Of a DNA stretch of 64,000 bases, positions 21,261 through 28,636 are shown piece by piece. Source of the DNA: a virus; IMG/VR virus record IMGVR_UViG_3300034062_002410, positions 21,293 to 85,292 of that record. The stretch is one strand, 5' to 3'. The translations under genes and the position numbers were made by a program. Below the pieces are notes generated by a model. It saw nothing but the letters and a program-made list of their open reading frames with translations. It ran no database searches and was not told the DNA's origin. Each line of letters opens with the position of its first letter. Within the stretch, counting starts at the first letter, position 1.

Positions 21261-21764
21261 CTATAAAAGACCTGTGCTGCCAAAACCATCCATGTTTCTA
21301 TTTGTATTGCCAAGTTCATCAACTATTAAAAAAGAAACTACCTCATATTGAGTTAATACACCTTGTGCAATTCTTTCACCTATTGATACTTTAGATAAAG
21401 ATTGAGTCATATTACAAAGTATAATTCCAATTTCTCCTCTATAATCTGAGTCTATAGTTCCAGGAGAATTAAATACTTTAAGTCCTTTCTTTAAAGATAC
21501 TCCACTTCTATCTCTTATTTCTAATTGATAACCTTCAGGTATATCCATAAATAATCCTGTACCTATTAATACTCTTTCAAAAGGTCTTAATACTATATAA
21601 CCTTTTTGAATACTATGTTGTAAATTATCATCTAAAGATATTTCTTGAAGTCCTTTATATAGTTTTAAAAATGAATCTGCATATAAGTCAAATCCTGCTG
21701 CTACTTTAGTTGCATAAAATGGTAATTCAACTCCATCATTCTTTCTTTTTACTTTTACTATCAT
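21261..21764 (-). CDS. dut: dUTP diphosphatase
   Basis: This is a trimeric dUTPase that hydrolyses dUTP to dUMP and PPi, keeping uracil out of phage DNA and supplying dUMP. The five family motifs are visible in order: AGFDLYA near residue 28, RDRSGVSLKKGL near 86, the substrate-binding NSPGTIDSDYRGEIG near 102-116, GERIAQ near 131, and a C-terminal lid RNMDGFGSTG near 155-164. Length (167 aa) is normal for the family. It sits with the lysis genes rather than beside the polymerase, which is common in crAss-like maps. Confidence 0.95.
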   Translation of the reverse strand: MIVKVKRKNDGVELPFYATKVAAGFDLYADSFLKLYKGLQEISLDDNLQHSIQKGYIVLRPFERVLIGTGLFMDIPEGYQLEIRDRSGVSLKKGLKVFNSPGTIDSDYRGEIGIILCNMTQSLSKVSIGERIAQGVLTQYEVVSFLIVDELGNTNRNMDGFGSTGLL

Positions 21765-21802
21765 TGTATATATTAAATTTTATACAAAAATAAAACTTAT
21801 TT

Positions 21803-22270
21803 TTAAATATCAAATTTATAAAGTTTATAAATTTGAATAATTTTTCCTATATGTTGCCAATAATAAGGTGATTCACCATATCCTTTACAATTTTCAATCC
21901 AATATTTCCAATCTTTACCTACTGCATTACTATAATGATAAGCTAAAAATTCAGCATGGTCTATGTATCCTTCTTCTAATGTATCATATTTTCTAAATGC
22001 TAGGTACTTATTTGCTCTATAAACATCTCCTTTCCAATTTGAAAATGCTACAATACCAAAATGATTATTAGATTGTTTAGCAACATTAGATATACCACCT
22101 CCAGATTCTGCAATTGCTTGAGCTAACTGAATACTTGTAGGAACTCCACATTTATATTGTAAATTCATACATATTACAGGAGCAATAGTAGTATAAAGAT
22201 ATTTTTCATGAACATTTAATTCATTGTAATGCCCTATTGATGTAAACATCATAAATAAAAAGTAAAACAT
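21803..22270 (-). CDS. Glucosaminidase-family endolysin, 155 aa
   Basis: The motif IQLAQAIAESGGGIS with the downstream NHFGIVAF segment marks the catalytic core of the FlgJ/glucosaminidase lysozyme-like family (PF01832), with the Glu in AIAESG as expected catalytic acid. The protein would cut peptidoglycan glycan strands. The N-terminus (MFYFLFMMFTSIGHY) is hydrophobic and may act as a short signal-anchor. The C-terminus IGKIIQIYKLYKFDI closely resembles that of the second lysin at 25,269-25,847, so the two are paralogues. Together with the spanin-like gene it forms a lysis group. Confidence 0.85.
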   Translation of the reverse strand: MFYFLFMMFTSIGHYNELNVHEKYLYTTIAPVICMNLQYKCGVPTSIQLAQAIAESGGGISNVAKQSNNHFGIVAFSNWKGDVYRANKYLAFRKYDTLEEGYIDHAEFLAYHYSNAVGKDWKYWIENCKGYGESPYYWQHIGKIIQIYKLYKFDI

Positions 22271-22294
22271 AATTTATAATTTAATGTGAAAAAA

Positions 22295-22322
22295 AATGTG
22301 AGTCAATTACTTAACCCACATT
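22295..22322 (-). terminator. Terminator after the HExxH gene
   Basis: On the minus strand a 9-bp stem (one G-T pair), AATGTGGGT / ACTCACATT, is followed by eight T residues. It lies in the gap between the HExxH gene and the downstream lysin. Confidence 0.7.
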
Positions 22323-22354
22323 ATTAACTTACTTAAAACTAAAAAAACCAAAAC

Positions 22355-22774
22355 TTACAAATTATCAAACCAAGATTCATTTTTAATAGTCATAATAAAC
22401 TTTATTATGTCATTAGCATAAATCTCAGCATTACTAACTATTTCTTCTTCTTTGTTATTTATATCCCAATCATTATTAAGTAATGATATATGAATAGTTT
22501 CATGCATAATGCCTGTATAGTCTTTATATGTACCATCTAATCTTGTAGAATTGATAAATACAAATCCTGGGTCACCAAATTTATATTCTCCTGATTTTTT
22601 AGGAATATAATTAGCCATACCATAAATGTATGCTTGTTGACTATTTTCTTTATGTTTTAAAGCATCCTTTTTAGTTAAACCATGTAACTCATCTACTTTA
22701 AAATAGTTAAATAAATCAACAGATTTTTCACCTAAAATAAATAAAAAATCTTTAAACTGTTTTGTGTAAATCAT
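22355..22774 (-). CDS. Small HExxH putative metallopeptidase, 139 aa
   Basis: The start is placed at the ATG at 22,774 because an upstream in-frame Met would translate straight through the tRNA-like element. The motif HETIH (residues 91-95) preceded by YTGIM is a zinc-binding HExxH site. Glu residues at about 109-111 and 117 could supply a third ligand, as in gluzincins. I do not recognise the exact family. It lies between a lysin and a tRNA-like element, so a role in lysis, in virion or wall processing, or in host takeover is open. Peptidase activity is inferred from the motif alone. Confidence 0.6.
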   Translation of the reverse strand: MIYTKQFKDFLFILGEKSVDLFNYFKVDELHGLTKKDALKHKENSQQAYIYGMANYIPKKSGEYKFGDPGFVFINSTRLDGTYKDYTGIMHETIHISLLNNDWDINNKEEEIVSNAEIYANDIIKFIMTIKNESWFDNL

Positions 22775-22798
22775 ATTAGTTTGTTTTAAGTTAAAAAA

Positions 22799-22877
22799 TA
22801 GTCCTGACAGGATTCGAACCTGTAACTTGTTCTTTCGGTTTATCCTTTCACACACGTTACTATTACGCCACAGGACT
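22799..22877 (-). tRNA. tRNA-like element without a canonical anticodon arm
   Basis: On the minus strand a perfect 7-bp acceptor (AGTCCTG / CAGGACT) with discriminator A, a 4-bp D stem (GCGT / ACGT) and a perfect 5-bp T arm with loop TTCGAAT are visible. The T arm and acceptor are textbook. The 30 bases between the D and T arms contain no 5-bp stem with a 7-base loop, so I cannot assign an anticodon. No 3' CCA is encoded. It may be a degenerate tRNA, a tRNA mimic, or a tRNA with an insertion. Confidence 0.6.
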
Positions 22878-22879
22878 AT

Positions 22880-22972
22880 AAAATAAAACATCTTGTTCAG
22901 GGTAGGTAGGAGCCCGTTACCTTTATCTGAACCCTTTTGCCATCATTTTCTTTACAGGTGATGTTTTATTTT
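22880..22972 (-). ncRNA. Nested inverted-repeat element next to the tRNA-like gene
   Basis: A perfect 13-bp outer inverted repeat (AAAATAAAACATC 22880-22892 and its complement 22960-22972) encloses an inner stem GTTCAG / CTGAAC (22895-22900, 22927-22932). That inner stem holds a further GGTA/TACC pairing. The loop region (GGAGCCCG) is GC-rich for this genome. It overlaps the last bases of the gene upstream and ends directly before the tRNA-like element. It could be a structured terminator, a processing signal or a small RNA; I do not recognise a known family. Confidence 0.45.
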
Positions 22973-23217
22973 TTATAGGTTTCATTGTAGTATTGTTCGG
23001 GTTCATTCTCCACATAAGGATGAAAAAACTTATACTGAAATGCATCCATTATCTGCTGCTTTTCCATTTCAAGGGCTTTGTTGAAAAGTTTATTAACATC
23101 TTCTAATGCAACATTATAACCTTCTTGCCATTCAGATATTGTATCGTTTAAGTGAGTTTTATGAATTGTCATATCACTTGTTTTTTCCTTTAACCATTCT
23201 ACTGCTGTCTGTTTCAT
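22966..23217 (-). CDS. Hypothetical protein, 83 aa
   Basis: No domain is recognised. The protein is charged and helical, with KQTAVEWLKEKTSD at the N-terminus and a Tyr/Pro/Glu-rich tail. Its start overlaps the stop of the gene before it by four bases (ATGA arrangement), so the two are translationally coupled. Its 3' end runs into a strong inverted repeat. Confidence 0.65.
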   Translation of the reverse strand: MKQTAVEWLKEKTSDMTIHKTHLNDTISEWQEGYNVALEDVNKLFNKALEMEKQQIMDAFQYKFFHPYVENEPEQYYNETYKK

Positions 23218-23510
23218 AAATTATCTTTTTTAAATTGTTCATACAATTCTTGTGTGGTGTAATATTCCATATTTAAACCAATCCATTTATTTCCTGTTGC
23301 TGTTTGAAAATCTTTAATCCTAATCCATTCAGCAAACTCAATAGCATCACTATACATTCTTAGAATGTATAATGCACTATACATTCTTTCAGATTGCCAT
23401 TTAGCACCTTCAATAAATCCTAATTGATAAAATTCTGATTGTTGTCCAAAAGCGTAGTGATGTTTTTCCGATAATCTTTCAGCAGCTTCTTCAAGTGTTT
23501 CTTGTTTCAT
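23214..23510 (-). CDS. Hypothetical protein, 98 aa
   Basis: The segment FYQLGFIEGAKWQSERMY resembles short unassigned proteins common in Bacteroidota phages. No catalytic motif is visible. It overlaps the next gene by four bases and follows the radical SAM gene by 10 bases, so it belongs to that operon. Confidence 0.65.
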   Translation of the reverse strand: MKQETLEEAAERLSEKHHYAFGQQSEFYQLGFIEGAKWQSERMYSALYILRMYSDAIEFAEWIRIKDFQTATGNKWIGLNMEYYTTQELYEQFKKDNL

Positions 23511-23520
23511 ATTATTTTAT

Positions 23521-24384
23521 TTAAAAAATGTAACGAATTTTATTCCAAGGTATTATCTCATCATGTAGTTTTACAAAATCAGATATGTATCTATTCTTTA
23601 ACTGCCATTTATATCTAATGTTTTTAGAACCATAAGATGATACTTTATCTTCTTGTACTTCAGGATTCCATAACAATTCTTCTACTTTAGGATTATGTTC
23701 TAAATTATATTCATGCATACTTTTATTATGAGTTAGCATAATACATTCTGCAAGTATATCATTTTTAATTTTATCATCCACATAGTAATCAATCTTTTTA
23801 AACAAATCTTCATATAAAAATTTAGCTCCAGGAATAATTATAATAGGACTAAAATTAATATGAACATCATAACCTGCATAGTAGAAATCATTTATAGCTT
23901 CAATTCTTTCTGAAATTAATGAAGTGTTTGGTTCTAATATATCTGAAAGTTTTTGTGGCATTAGTGAAAATCTAATCCTAATCTTTTTATCAGGATTGTA
24001 ATCTAACAACTTATCATTTACATATTTAGTTGCAAATGTACCCATTATAGGTAAATCAGATTGAGTAAAGAAATCAAATATCTTTTCCCAATCGTGGTAC
24101 TTAGCATGTAGTGCAAAATCTTCATTACAAGAAATATCATAAGTCCATAAATCTTCATGTGTTTGATTAGGTATTTTAACACCTAATCTTTGAGCATGAT
24201 TATATACAGTCTGTAATATTTCATCAGTATTTGTAGCTATTGATATACCTTCAGGCTTATTTCTTCTCATATAACAATAACCACATTTAAATAAACAACC
24301 ATGAATAAAAGAAGGAGTAATGTAATCACTACTCCTTCCTGATGGTTTTATATCTAATGCTTTTCTAACTGTTTGAGTTATCAT
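23521..24384 (-). CDS. Radical SAM protein, spore photoproduct lyase-like
   Basis: The N-terminal HGCLFKCGYCYM holds C30, C34 and C37, the CxxxCxxC site for the 4Fe-4S cluster that cleaves S-adenosylmethionine. The surrounding pattern and the length (287 aa) resemble the spore photoproduct lyase branch, including a RIRFSLMP strand after the cluster. SPL enzymes repair thymine-thymine photoproducts in DNA, so a phage DNA-repair role is plausible. The catalytic Cys/Tyr pair of true SPL cannot be assigned by eye, so a different radical SAM reaction is possible. It is the first gene of a run of small unknowns. Confidence 0.75.
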   Translation of the reverse strand: MITQTVRKALDIKPSGRSSDYITPSFIHGCLFKCGYCYMRRNKPEGISIATNTDEILQTVYNHAQRLGVKIPNQTHEDLWTYDISCNEDFALHAKYHDWEKIFDFFTQSDLPIMGTFATKYVNDKLLDYNPDKKIRIRFSLMPQKLSDILEPNTSLISERIEAINDFYYAGYDVHINFSPIIIIPGAKFLYEDLFKKIDYYVDDKIKNDILAECIMLTHNKSMHEYNLEHNPKVEELLWNPEVQEDKVSSYGSKNIRYKWQLKNRYISDFVKLHDEIIPWNKIRYIF

Positions 24385-24398
24385 ATTAGTTTTTAAAA

Positions 24399-24872
24399 TT
24401 AGTAAATATACTCACCTACCCATTGAGATTTAACTAAAACTCCATTTTGAATATGTGTATCTTTAGCTTCAAGACTAAATCCAATAGGCATTTTTGGTTG
24501 TTGGAGGGATTGTATGATATGGTCTTGTGTGTATCTAAATTCATCATACCCATCCTCTTCTATCAATTTATTAAATTCTCTTGCCATTTTAATAGCCTTC
24601 ATAATATCCTCCTCTGTGTATTGAAATTCATCAAAACCTATTGGTTCAAGTGGTGGTAGCAAATCAACACCTTCAAGTGTAGGTGCATTATTGAGTGGTA
24701 AATGTGCAACTATATTTTTACAACCTTTACAAATATCATACTTAGTAGATTCATCTGTAAATCTTGCTTCTAATGGATATTCAGGATAAGTACAAGTGTG
24801 CCAGCTTCCTAACTCAATTTTTGAATCATCTACAATTAGTAAATAATTGGGTGTTTTAATTATATTATGCAT
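24399..24872 (-). CDS. Hypothetical protein with internal repeat and CxxC, 157 aa
   Basis: The motif YDICKGCKNIVAHL (about residues 45-58) with an earlier HTCTYPEYP could form a small zinc site. The C-terminal half holds an internal duplication, FDEFQYTEEDIMKAI followed by YDEFRYTQDHIIQSL. It overlaps the upstream gene by 13 bases. Function unknown. Confidence 0.65.
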   Translation of the reverse strand: MHNIIKTPNYLLIVDDSKIELGSWHTCTYPEYPLEARFTDESTKYDICKGCKNIVAHLPLNNAPTLEGVDLLPPLEPIGFDEFQYTEEDIMKAIKMAREFNKLIEEDGYDEFRYTQDHIIQSLQQPKMPIGFSLEAKDTHIQNGVLVKSQWVGEYIY

Positions 24873-25060
24873 ACTCTATTAAATGAAATGTTATTTAATA
24901 CTTTTACATCTTTGTTTTGCCATTCCCATATTTCACCAGTATCTTGTATAACAGTAAAGAGTTTAGATGTTTCAGTACCATATTCTGTTACTAACCATAT
25001 AAACCCTTTACCTTCAGGTGTAAGCACCTCTATTCTGTTTTGTGGTTCAAATATTGTCAT
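24860..25060 (-). CDS. Hypothetical protein, 66 aa
   Basis: This is a small, mostly beta-strand-like protein (FEPQNRIEVLTPEGKGFIWLV, then VIQDTGEIWEWQNKDVKVL). It looks like a compact barrel or SH3-type fold, but no family is recognised. It overlaps both neighbours slightly, a compact operon arrangement. Confidence 0.6.
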   Translation of the reverse strand: MTIFEPQNRIEVLTPEGKGFIWLVTEYGTETSKLFTVIQDTGEIWEWQNKDVKVLNNISFNRVCII

Positions 25061-25257
25061 TAGTCTTCTTCGTGTTCTTCTATCTTATTTAAACAATATT
25101 CTTTTGTAGCAAGATATCCTTCTCTTTTTTGCTTAAGATATTGGATAGTTTCAAATGACATATTTAGTTCTGTTTTTAACAATGTAAAATCAATAAACTC
25201 AATAAGTCCTTTTGCTCTTTCAAGTTGTCTATAATAATGCTCTCTCATTGCTTTCAT
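25060..25257 (-). CDS. Hypothetical protein, 65 aa
   Basis: This is a helical, charged small protein (ERAKGLIEFIDFTLLKTELN) with a basic N-terminus. Its stop shares a base with the start of the next gene. No function is suggested by the sequence. Confidence 0.6.
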   Translation of the reverse strand: MKAMREHYYRQLERAKGLIEFIDFTLLKTELNMSFETIQYLKQKREGYLATKEYCLNKIEEHEED

Positions 25258-25268
25258 TTTTATTAGGT

Positions 25269-25847
25269 TTAAACATCATATTTATATAATTTATACTGCT
25301 TGATTATACTAATTAAGCATTTAGCATAATGTGGAGCAGTAGCATATCCACATTTTTTAAGTTGTCTTGCCCAACACTCATAATCTCTGTTACATTTTCT
25401 ACAAGGTTTATATCTTTGTAACATTAACAATTTAGAATGGTCACGATAACTCCACCAAGCAGATTTATATACTACAAACTTATCTGTGGGAGAATCATCA
25501 GCATATATTGCATACTTTTCTTTTCTACCTTTAATCCATTTCATTCCAAAATGATTATTGCATTTTGCTGATAAGCTACTTTGACCTGCATTAGATTCTA
25601 AAATACCTTGAGCTAAAGTAATAGATGCAGGAATACCATATAATTTTTGTTCTTTAATAGCAACTCTTTTATATTTTTCAATATATTGATTTACTAATTC
25701 TACTTTGGTAATTTTACTTTTCTTAGCTAACTCTTGTTTCTCTTTCTTAGTGAAACCATTACCTGTTGCTGTTGCAGGATTTGCAGCTCTTTTAAAGCTA
25801 AATGAAATAAATCCTACTATAAGGATTAAAATTAATACTTTTTTCAT
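25269..25847 (-). CDS. Second glucosaminidase-family lysin, 192 aa, exported
   Basis: A clear signal peptide or anchor (residues 1-20, MKKVLILILIVGFISFSFKR) precedes a linker and a glucosaminidase domain with ITLAQGILESNAGQSS and NNHFGMKWIKG; the Glu in ILESNA is the expected catalytic residue. A C-terminal Cys pair (CRKCNRDYECW) may form a disulphide. It ends in IIKQYKLYKYDV, matching the lysin at 21,803-22,270. This copy has the better export signal, so the two may act at different times or places. Confidence 0.85.
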   Translation of the reverse strand: MKKVLILILIVGFISFSFKRAANPATATGNGFTKKEKQELAKKSKITKVELVNQYIEKYKRVAIKEQKLYGIPASITLAQGILESNAGQSSLSAKCNNHFGMKWIKGRKEKYAIYADDSPTDKFVVYKSAWWSYRDHSKLLMLQRYKPCRKCNRDYECWARQLKKCGYATAPHYAKCLISIIKQYKLYKYDV

Positions 25848-25867
25848 ACTTTCTAATTTTTTAGTTT

Positions 25868-26125
25868 TTAAATTAATTGACTTTTAAGGTAAATATTAAA
25901 TTGCATATCTACCTCTACTTCCCATTCACTATTGTCATTATCTTCTAAAATATGTAAATCTATATTGTTAATTTCTAATAACTTAAGATTTTCAGCCTCT
26001 TCTAATTTCTTAGTTGCTGCTAATATTGACATAGTGTAAGTGACAGACTTTTCATCTTCTGTTACTATTTTTGATGCACCATCAGTTAAAACGTAAAAAT
26101 CACTAATCTTTAATAATTTGAACAT
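25868..26125 (-). CDS. Hypothetical protein, 85 aa
   Basis: This is a small acidic protein of alternating short strands and helices (VLTDGASKIVTEDEKSVTYTM). No motif is recognised. A strong terminator lies just upstream, so this gene and the lysin below it probably need readthrough or an unseen promoter. Confidence 0.6.
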   Translation of the reverse strand: MFKLLKISDFYVLTDGASKIVTEDEKSVTYTMSILAATKKLEEAENLKLLEINNIDLHILEDNDNSEWEVEVDMQFNIYLKSQLI

Positions 26126-26141
26126 AGTTTTAGATTTTAAA

Positions 26142-26167
26142 ACAAAAGGGTATTTCTACCCTTTTGT
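26142..26167 (-). terminator. Terminator between 26179 and 25868 genes
   Basis: A perfect 11-bp stem ACAAAAGGGTA / TACCCTTTTGT with a 4-base loop is followed by T-rich DNA on the minus strand. It ends the replication/nuclease operon that runs leftward from about 31.6 kb. Confidence 0.85.
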
Positions 26168-26178
26168 GTGTTACAAAA

Positions 26179-26745
26179 TTATAAATCAATAAAAAATTCT
26201 TTTTCATCAATATTGGGTGGTAATTCTAATTCAGCTTCTTCTTTTAATTCTTCAACTTTTAAGTCAGATTTAAAATATTCATTTATTTTTTTAACAAACT
26301 TTATCTTATAGTTATTATCTTTTACTATTATTGCCTTATCATCATCTGTTAGAGAATCAAGAATTTCTTCATCATTATACATTTTACTATACTTACCTGA
26401 TAAAAACATATTAAGGTCTATAATATTAGGTAATCTGATTACAATCATGTGTAGTCTACCATTTAGTAAATTATCTACTGCATAATCATTTTCATAGTAT
26501 TCTTGTTCTCTTACCCATTCAATAACTTCTATAAATTTATTAGTGCATTTCTTAGTATCTATAAGTATGAATATATGTTTTTTATATTCTTCATTAATAT
26601 AATTGTCACTTATACCATAGGCTAATTTAAATACACTACTTAATTTTTTAACACATTCCTCACCATAATATCTTAAACAAGGTTTTACAAATCTTGCTGT
26701 TTTATTTATAGTGATTTTGCCAAGCTGAATTTTTATCCCTTCCAT
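26179..26745 (-). CDS. Hypothetical protein, 188 aa
   Basis: No recognised domain. It has mixed alpha/beta sequence and an acidic C-terminal tail (KVEELKEEAELELPPNIDEKE). It lies directly after the PD-(D/E)XK nuclease with a 5-base gap and is the last gene before a terminator, so it probably shares the nuclease's job in DNA metabolism; that is inference only. Confidence 0.6.
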   Translation of the reverse strand: MEGIKIQLGKITINKTARFVKPCLRYYGEECVKKLSSVFKLAYGISDNYINEEYKKHIFILIDTKKCTNKFIEVIEWVREQEYYENDYAVDNLLNGRLHMIVIRLPNIIDLNMFLSGKYSKMYNDEEILDSLTDDDKAIIVKDNNYKIKFVKKINEYFKSDLKVEELKEEAELELPPNIDEKEFFIDL

Positions 26746-26750
26746 GTAGT

Positions 26751-27809
26751 TTAACTTCTTTGGTAATCTGAATCAATAGTAAATATACCATTGTGAATTT
26801 CTATTTCATAATCTTTATCCCAGCCATTTTCTTCTTGCCATTTATAGATTTGTAATAGATTTTTCCAACCATACATTTTTATTACTGATTCTTGTGTCCC
26901 ACTAGCATCATTAACATAGTATTGCCTTATTTTAGATGAGCCATATTTACCTGCATTTATAAACTCATTAGTAGTGTTAAATACAATTGGGTCACATTGT
27001 TTAGTAGTAGAAGCAACAATAAATTTAAAATTATCAACTTGATAATCTTTAAGGTTATCATCTCTCCATTTTTCTAAACCTTGTAAGTACCAAGATGCTT
27101 GTATATCATATCTTCTTCTAAGGCATTGATAATCAAAGAATTTAGTATAATCTCCAATAGTTTTAATATCTATTGGTGTTATAGTTTTAGTTTGAAAATC
27201 AACAATTACCATATCTAATAATGCTTTACATTCTACATTATTTTCTGTAAAATAAATAGGTAACTGATAGTAAATATTTATATGCTCCTTTGCTATAAAG
27301 TAGTCTTTAGTAAATCTGTGTTCTAATAATTGACTTACAATACTATCTATCTTAAGTATTTGTTCTTTATCTAACACAATTTTACCTTCACTCTGTAATA
27401 GTTCATTCCAATAACTTTCACCTTCTACTGAAACTTTAGTAATCTTAGTGTCAGGTTTCCAATTTGGTTGATAGTTATGTGCTTCAATTGCAGCTAATAG
27501 ATTATTATCAAAGAAATTATCTGATTCTCTGGATTGAAATACCTGTTGTACTATTGACATAATAGTATCACTTGGTTTTACAATGTCAGAAACATAATAA
27601 TTCTCATCAAAATAATCTTCTCCCATAGTAATAAAATCATCTACTGCTTTACCAATCAAGAAATGTTCTTTTTCTTCAAAGAATAAATCAGGTTCCTTAA
27701 CTTCTTGAAATGCTTGTGCACTTATACTTAGAAGTTTTAACTTACTCTGATTCATTGCAGGTGAATTTATATACTCCTGTATTTGTTCTTTACTACTTCT
27801 TATTATCAT
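26751..27809 (-). CDS. PD-(D/E)XK nuclease (RecE/Cas4-like exonuclease type), 352 aa
   Basis: The catalytic strand pair is visible: KALLDMVIVDF with D199 and ITPIDIKTIG with D214 and K216, the D...DxK form of the PD-(D/E)XK fold. GKAVDDFI near residue 53 matches the N-terminal helix of this group. Related phage proteins are 5'-3' exonucleases in recombination. It overlaps the smaller nuclease gene by 17 bases, and together with the RecA-like ATPase at 34.6 kb it suggests a phage recombination pathway. Confidence 0.8.
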   Translation of the reverse strand: MIIRSSKEQIQEYINSPAMNQSKLKLLSISAQAFQEVKEPDLFFEEKEHFLIGKAVDDFITMGEDYFDENYYVSDIVKPSDTIMSIVQQVFQSRESDNFFDNNLLAAIEAHNYQPNWKPDTKITKVSVEGESYWNELLQSEGKIVLDKEQILKIDSIVSQLLEHRFTKDYFIAKEHINIYYQLPIYFTENNVECKALLDMVIVDFQTKTITPIDIKTIGDYTKFFDYQCLRRRYDIQASWYLQGLEKWRDDNLKDYQVDNFKFIVASTTKQCDPIVFNTTNEFINAGKYGSSKIRQYYVNDASGTQESVIKMYGWKNLLQIYKWQEENGWDKDYEIEIHNGIFTIDSDYQRS

Positions 27810-28161
27810 AAACTAATTTTAATAATGTGAAAAAATCCTCAAAAGTCATAGTTACCAATGAACTATAATCATCCCTTTTCTTTCCTGGTTTACCTTGCTT
27901 ATGATGTATAAGCACTTTAGGAAATTGTTCTGAAAGTTTAGGAAGCTTAGTATCAATGTTCTTTAAGACCTCTTCAGGTTTCATTCCTTTATGTACTCCT
28001 GCTTTAATTTGTACAAGTAAAGGAATATTTGCTAAATCTACTCCACCATCATCTAACATTCTTGATGCATATCTGCTTGTTTGACAATCAGGGAATAATT
28101 CCTTAAACTTTTGGGCATAAAACCTTTCAGCGTTATGCCCTTTGTTTCTATTTTGATTCAT
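27793..28161 (-). CDS. Small PD-(D/E)XK endonuclease-like protein, 122 aa
   Basis: The sequence NKGHNAERFYAQKF (E12), DDGGVDLAN (D42) and LLVQIKAG (Q51, K53) is the E...D...QxK layout of Holliday-junction-resolvase-like PD-(D/E)XK proteins. Its size (122 aa) fits a resolvase. It may resolve branched phage DNA before packaging. Its 5' end overlaps the gene before it by 14 bases and its 3' end overlaps the larger nuclease. Confidence 0.7.
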   Translation of the reverse strand: MNQNRNKGHNAERFYAQKFKELFPDCQTSRYASRMLDDGGVDLANIPLLVQIKAGVHKGMKPEEVLKNIDTKLPKLSEQFPKVLIHHKQGKPGKKRDDYSSLVTMTFEDFFTLLKLVYDNKK

Positions 28162-28636
28162 TAATAACTAGTTGTAATTTATCCTGTGATACAATGTAGG
28201 TGTCAACATACTTACTCAAAGATAAGAGATAATTCATAATTTTAGAATACTTTTTATCAGCTACATATTTCTTATCAATATATAATGCTAAACAAGAATT
28301 TCTATAATACTGATACTCTCTTAACTTGATAAAATATTGCTTCTTGTGTTTATTAACTACTTGAGCTACTATATTTAATGTTAAAGAATCAACTATAATG
28401 CCTTTAGTAATAAACAAATCTTCTTTTGGTAAATAAGCTACTTTAGGAGTAGTTGTAAAAAATGCTGTTAATACTTTATCAGTAGATGTTTTATTAGCTT
28501 TTACTAAATAAATAGTTGTGCCATTATTTCCATTAATGTTATTTGCACTACTAAAAAACTTATCTATATAAATTGTACTACCACTTACATAAGTATCATA
28601 TCTTGGAAATATAACATTGAAATCATCGTGCTTCAT
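28148..28636 (-). CDS. Hypothetical protein adjoining the Ub-like cluster, 162 aa
   Basis: No family is recognised. It is rich in Tyr, Lys and beta strands (RYDTYVSGSTIYIDKFF, then YFIKLREYQYYRNSCLALY). It overlaps the E1-like gene by 14 bases, so it is translated from the same message as the ubiquitin-like cluster. It could be a target, adaptor or simply a neighbour. Confidence 0.6.
   Translation of the reverse strand: MKHDDFNVIFPRYDTYVSGSTIYIDKFFSSANNINGNNGTTIYLVKANKTSTDKVLTAFFTTTPKVAYLPKEDLFITKGIIVDSLTLNIVAQVVNKHKKQYFIKLREYQYYRNSCLALYIDKKYVADKKYSKIMNYLLSLSKYVDTYIVSQDKLQLVINESK

Noticed and set aside
21085-21351. Plus-strand frame of 88 aa
   Set aside because: It crosses the spanin start, a terminator and the end of dUTPase on the other strand; it is a shadow.
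22799-22877. Integration att site at the tRNA-like element
   Set aside because: No integrase is visible in the window and crAss-like phages are not usually integrative.
22800-22972. Second canonical tRNA in the nested repeat
   Set aside because: No T arm with TTCRANY loop or acceptor stem could be drawn; only the nested stems are supported.
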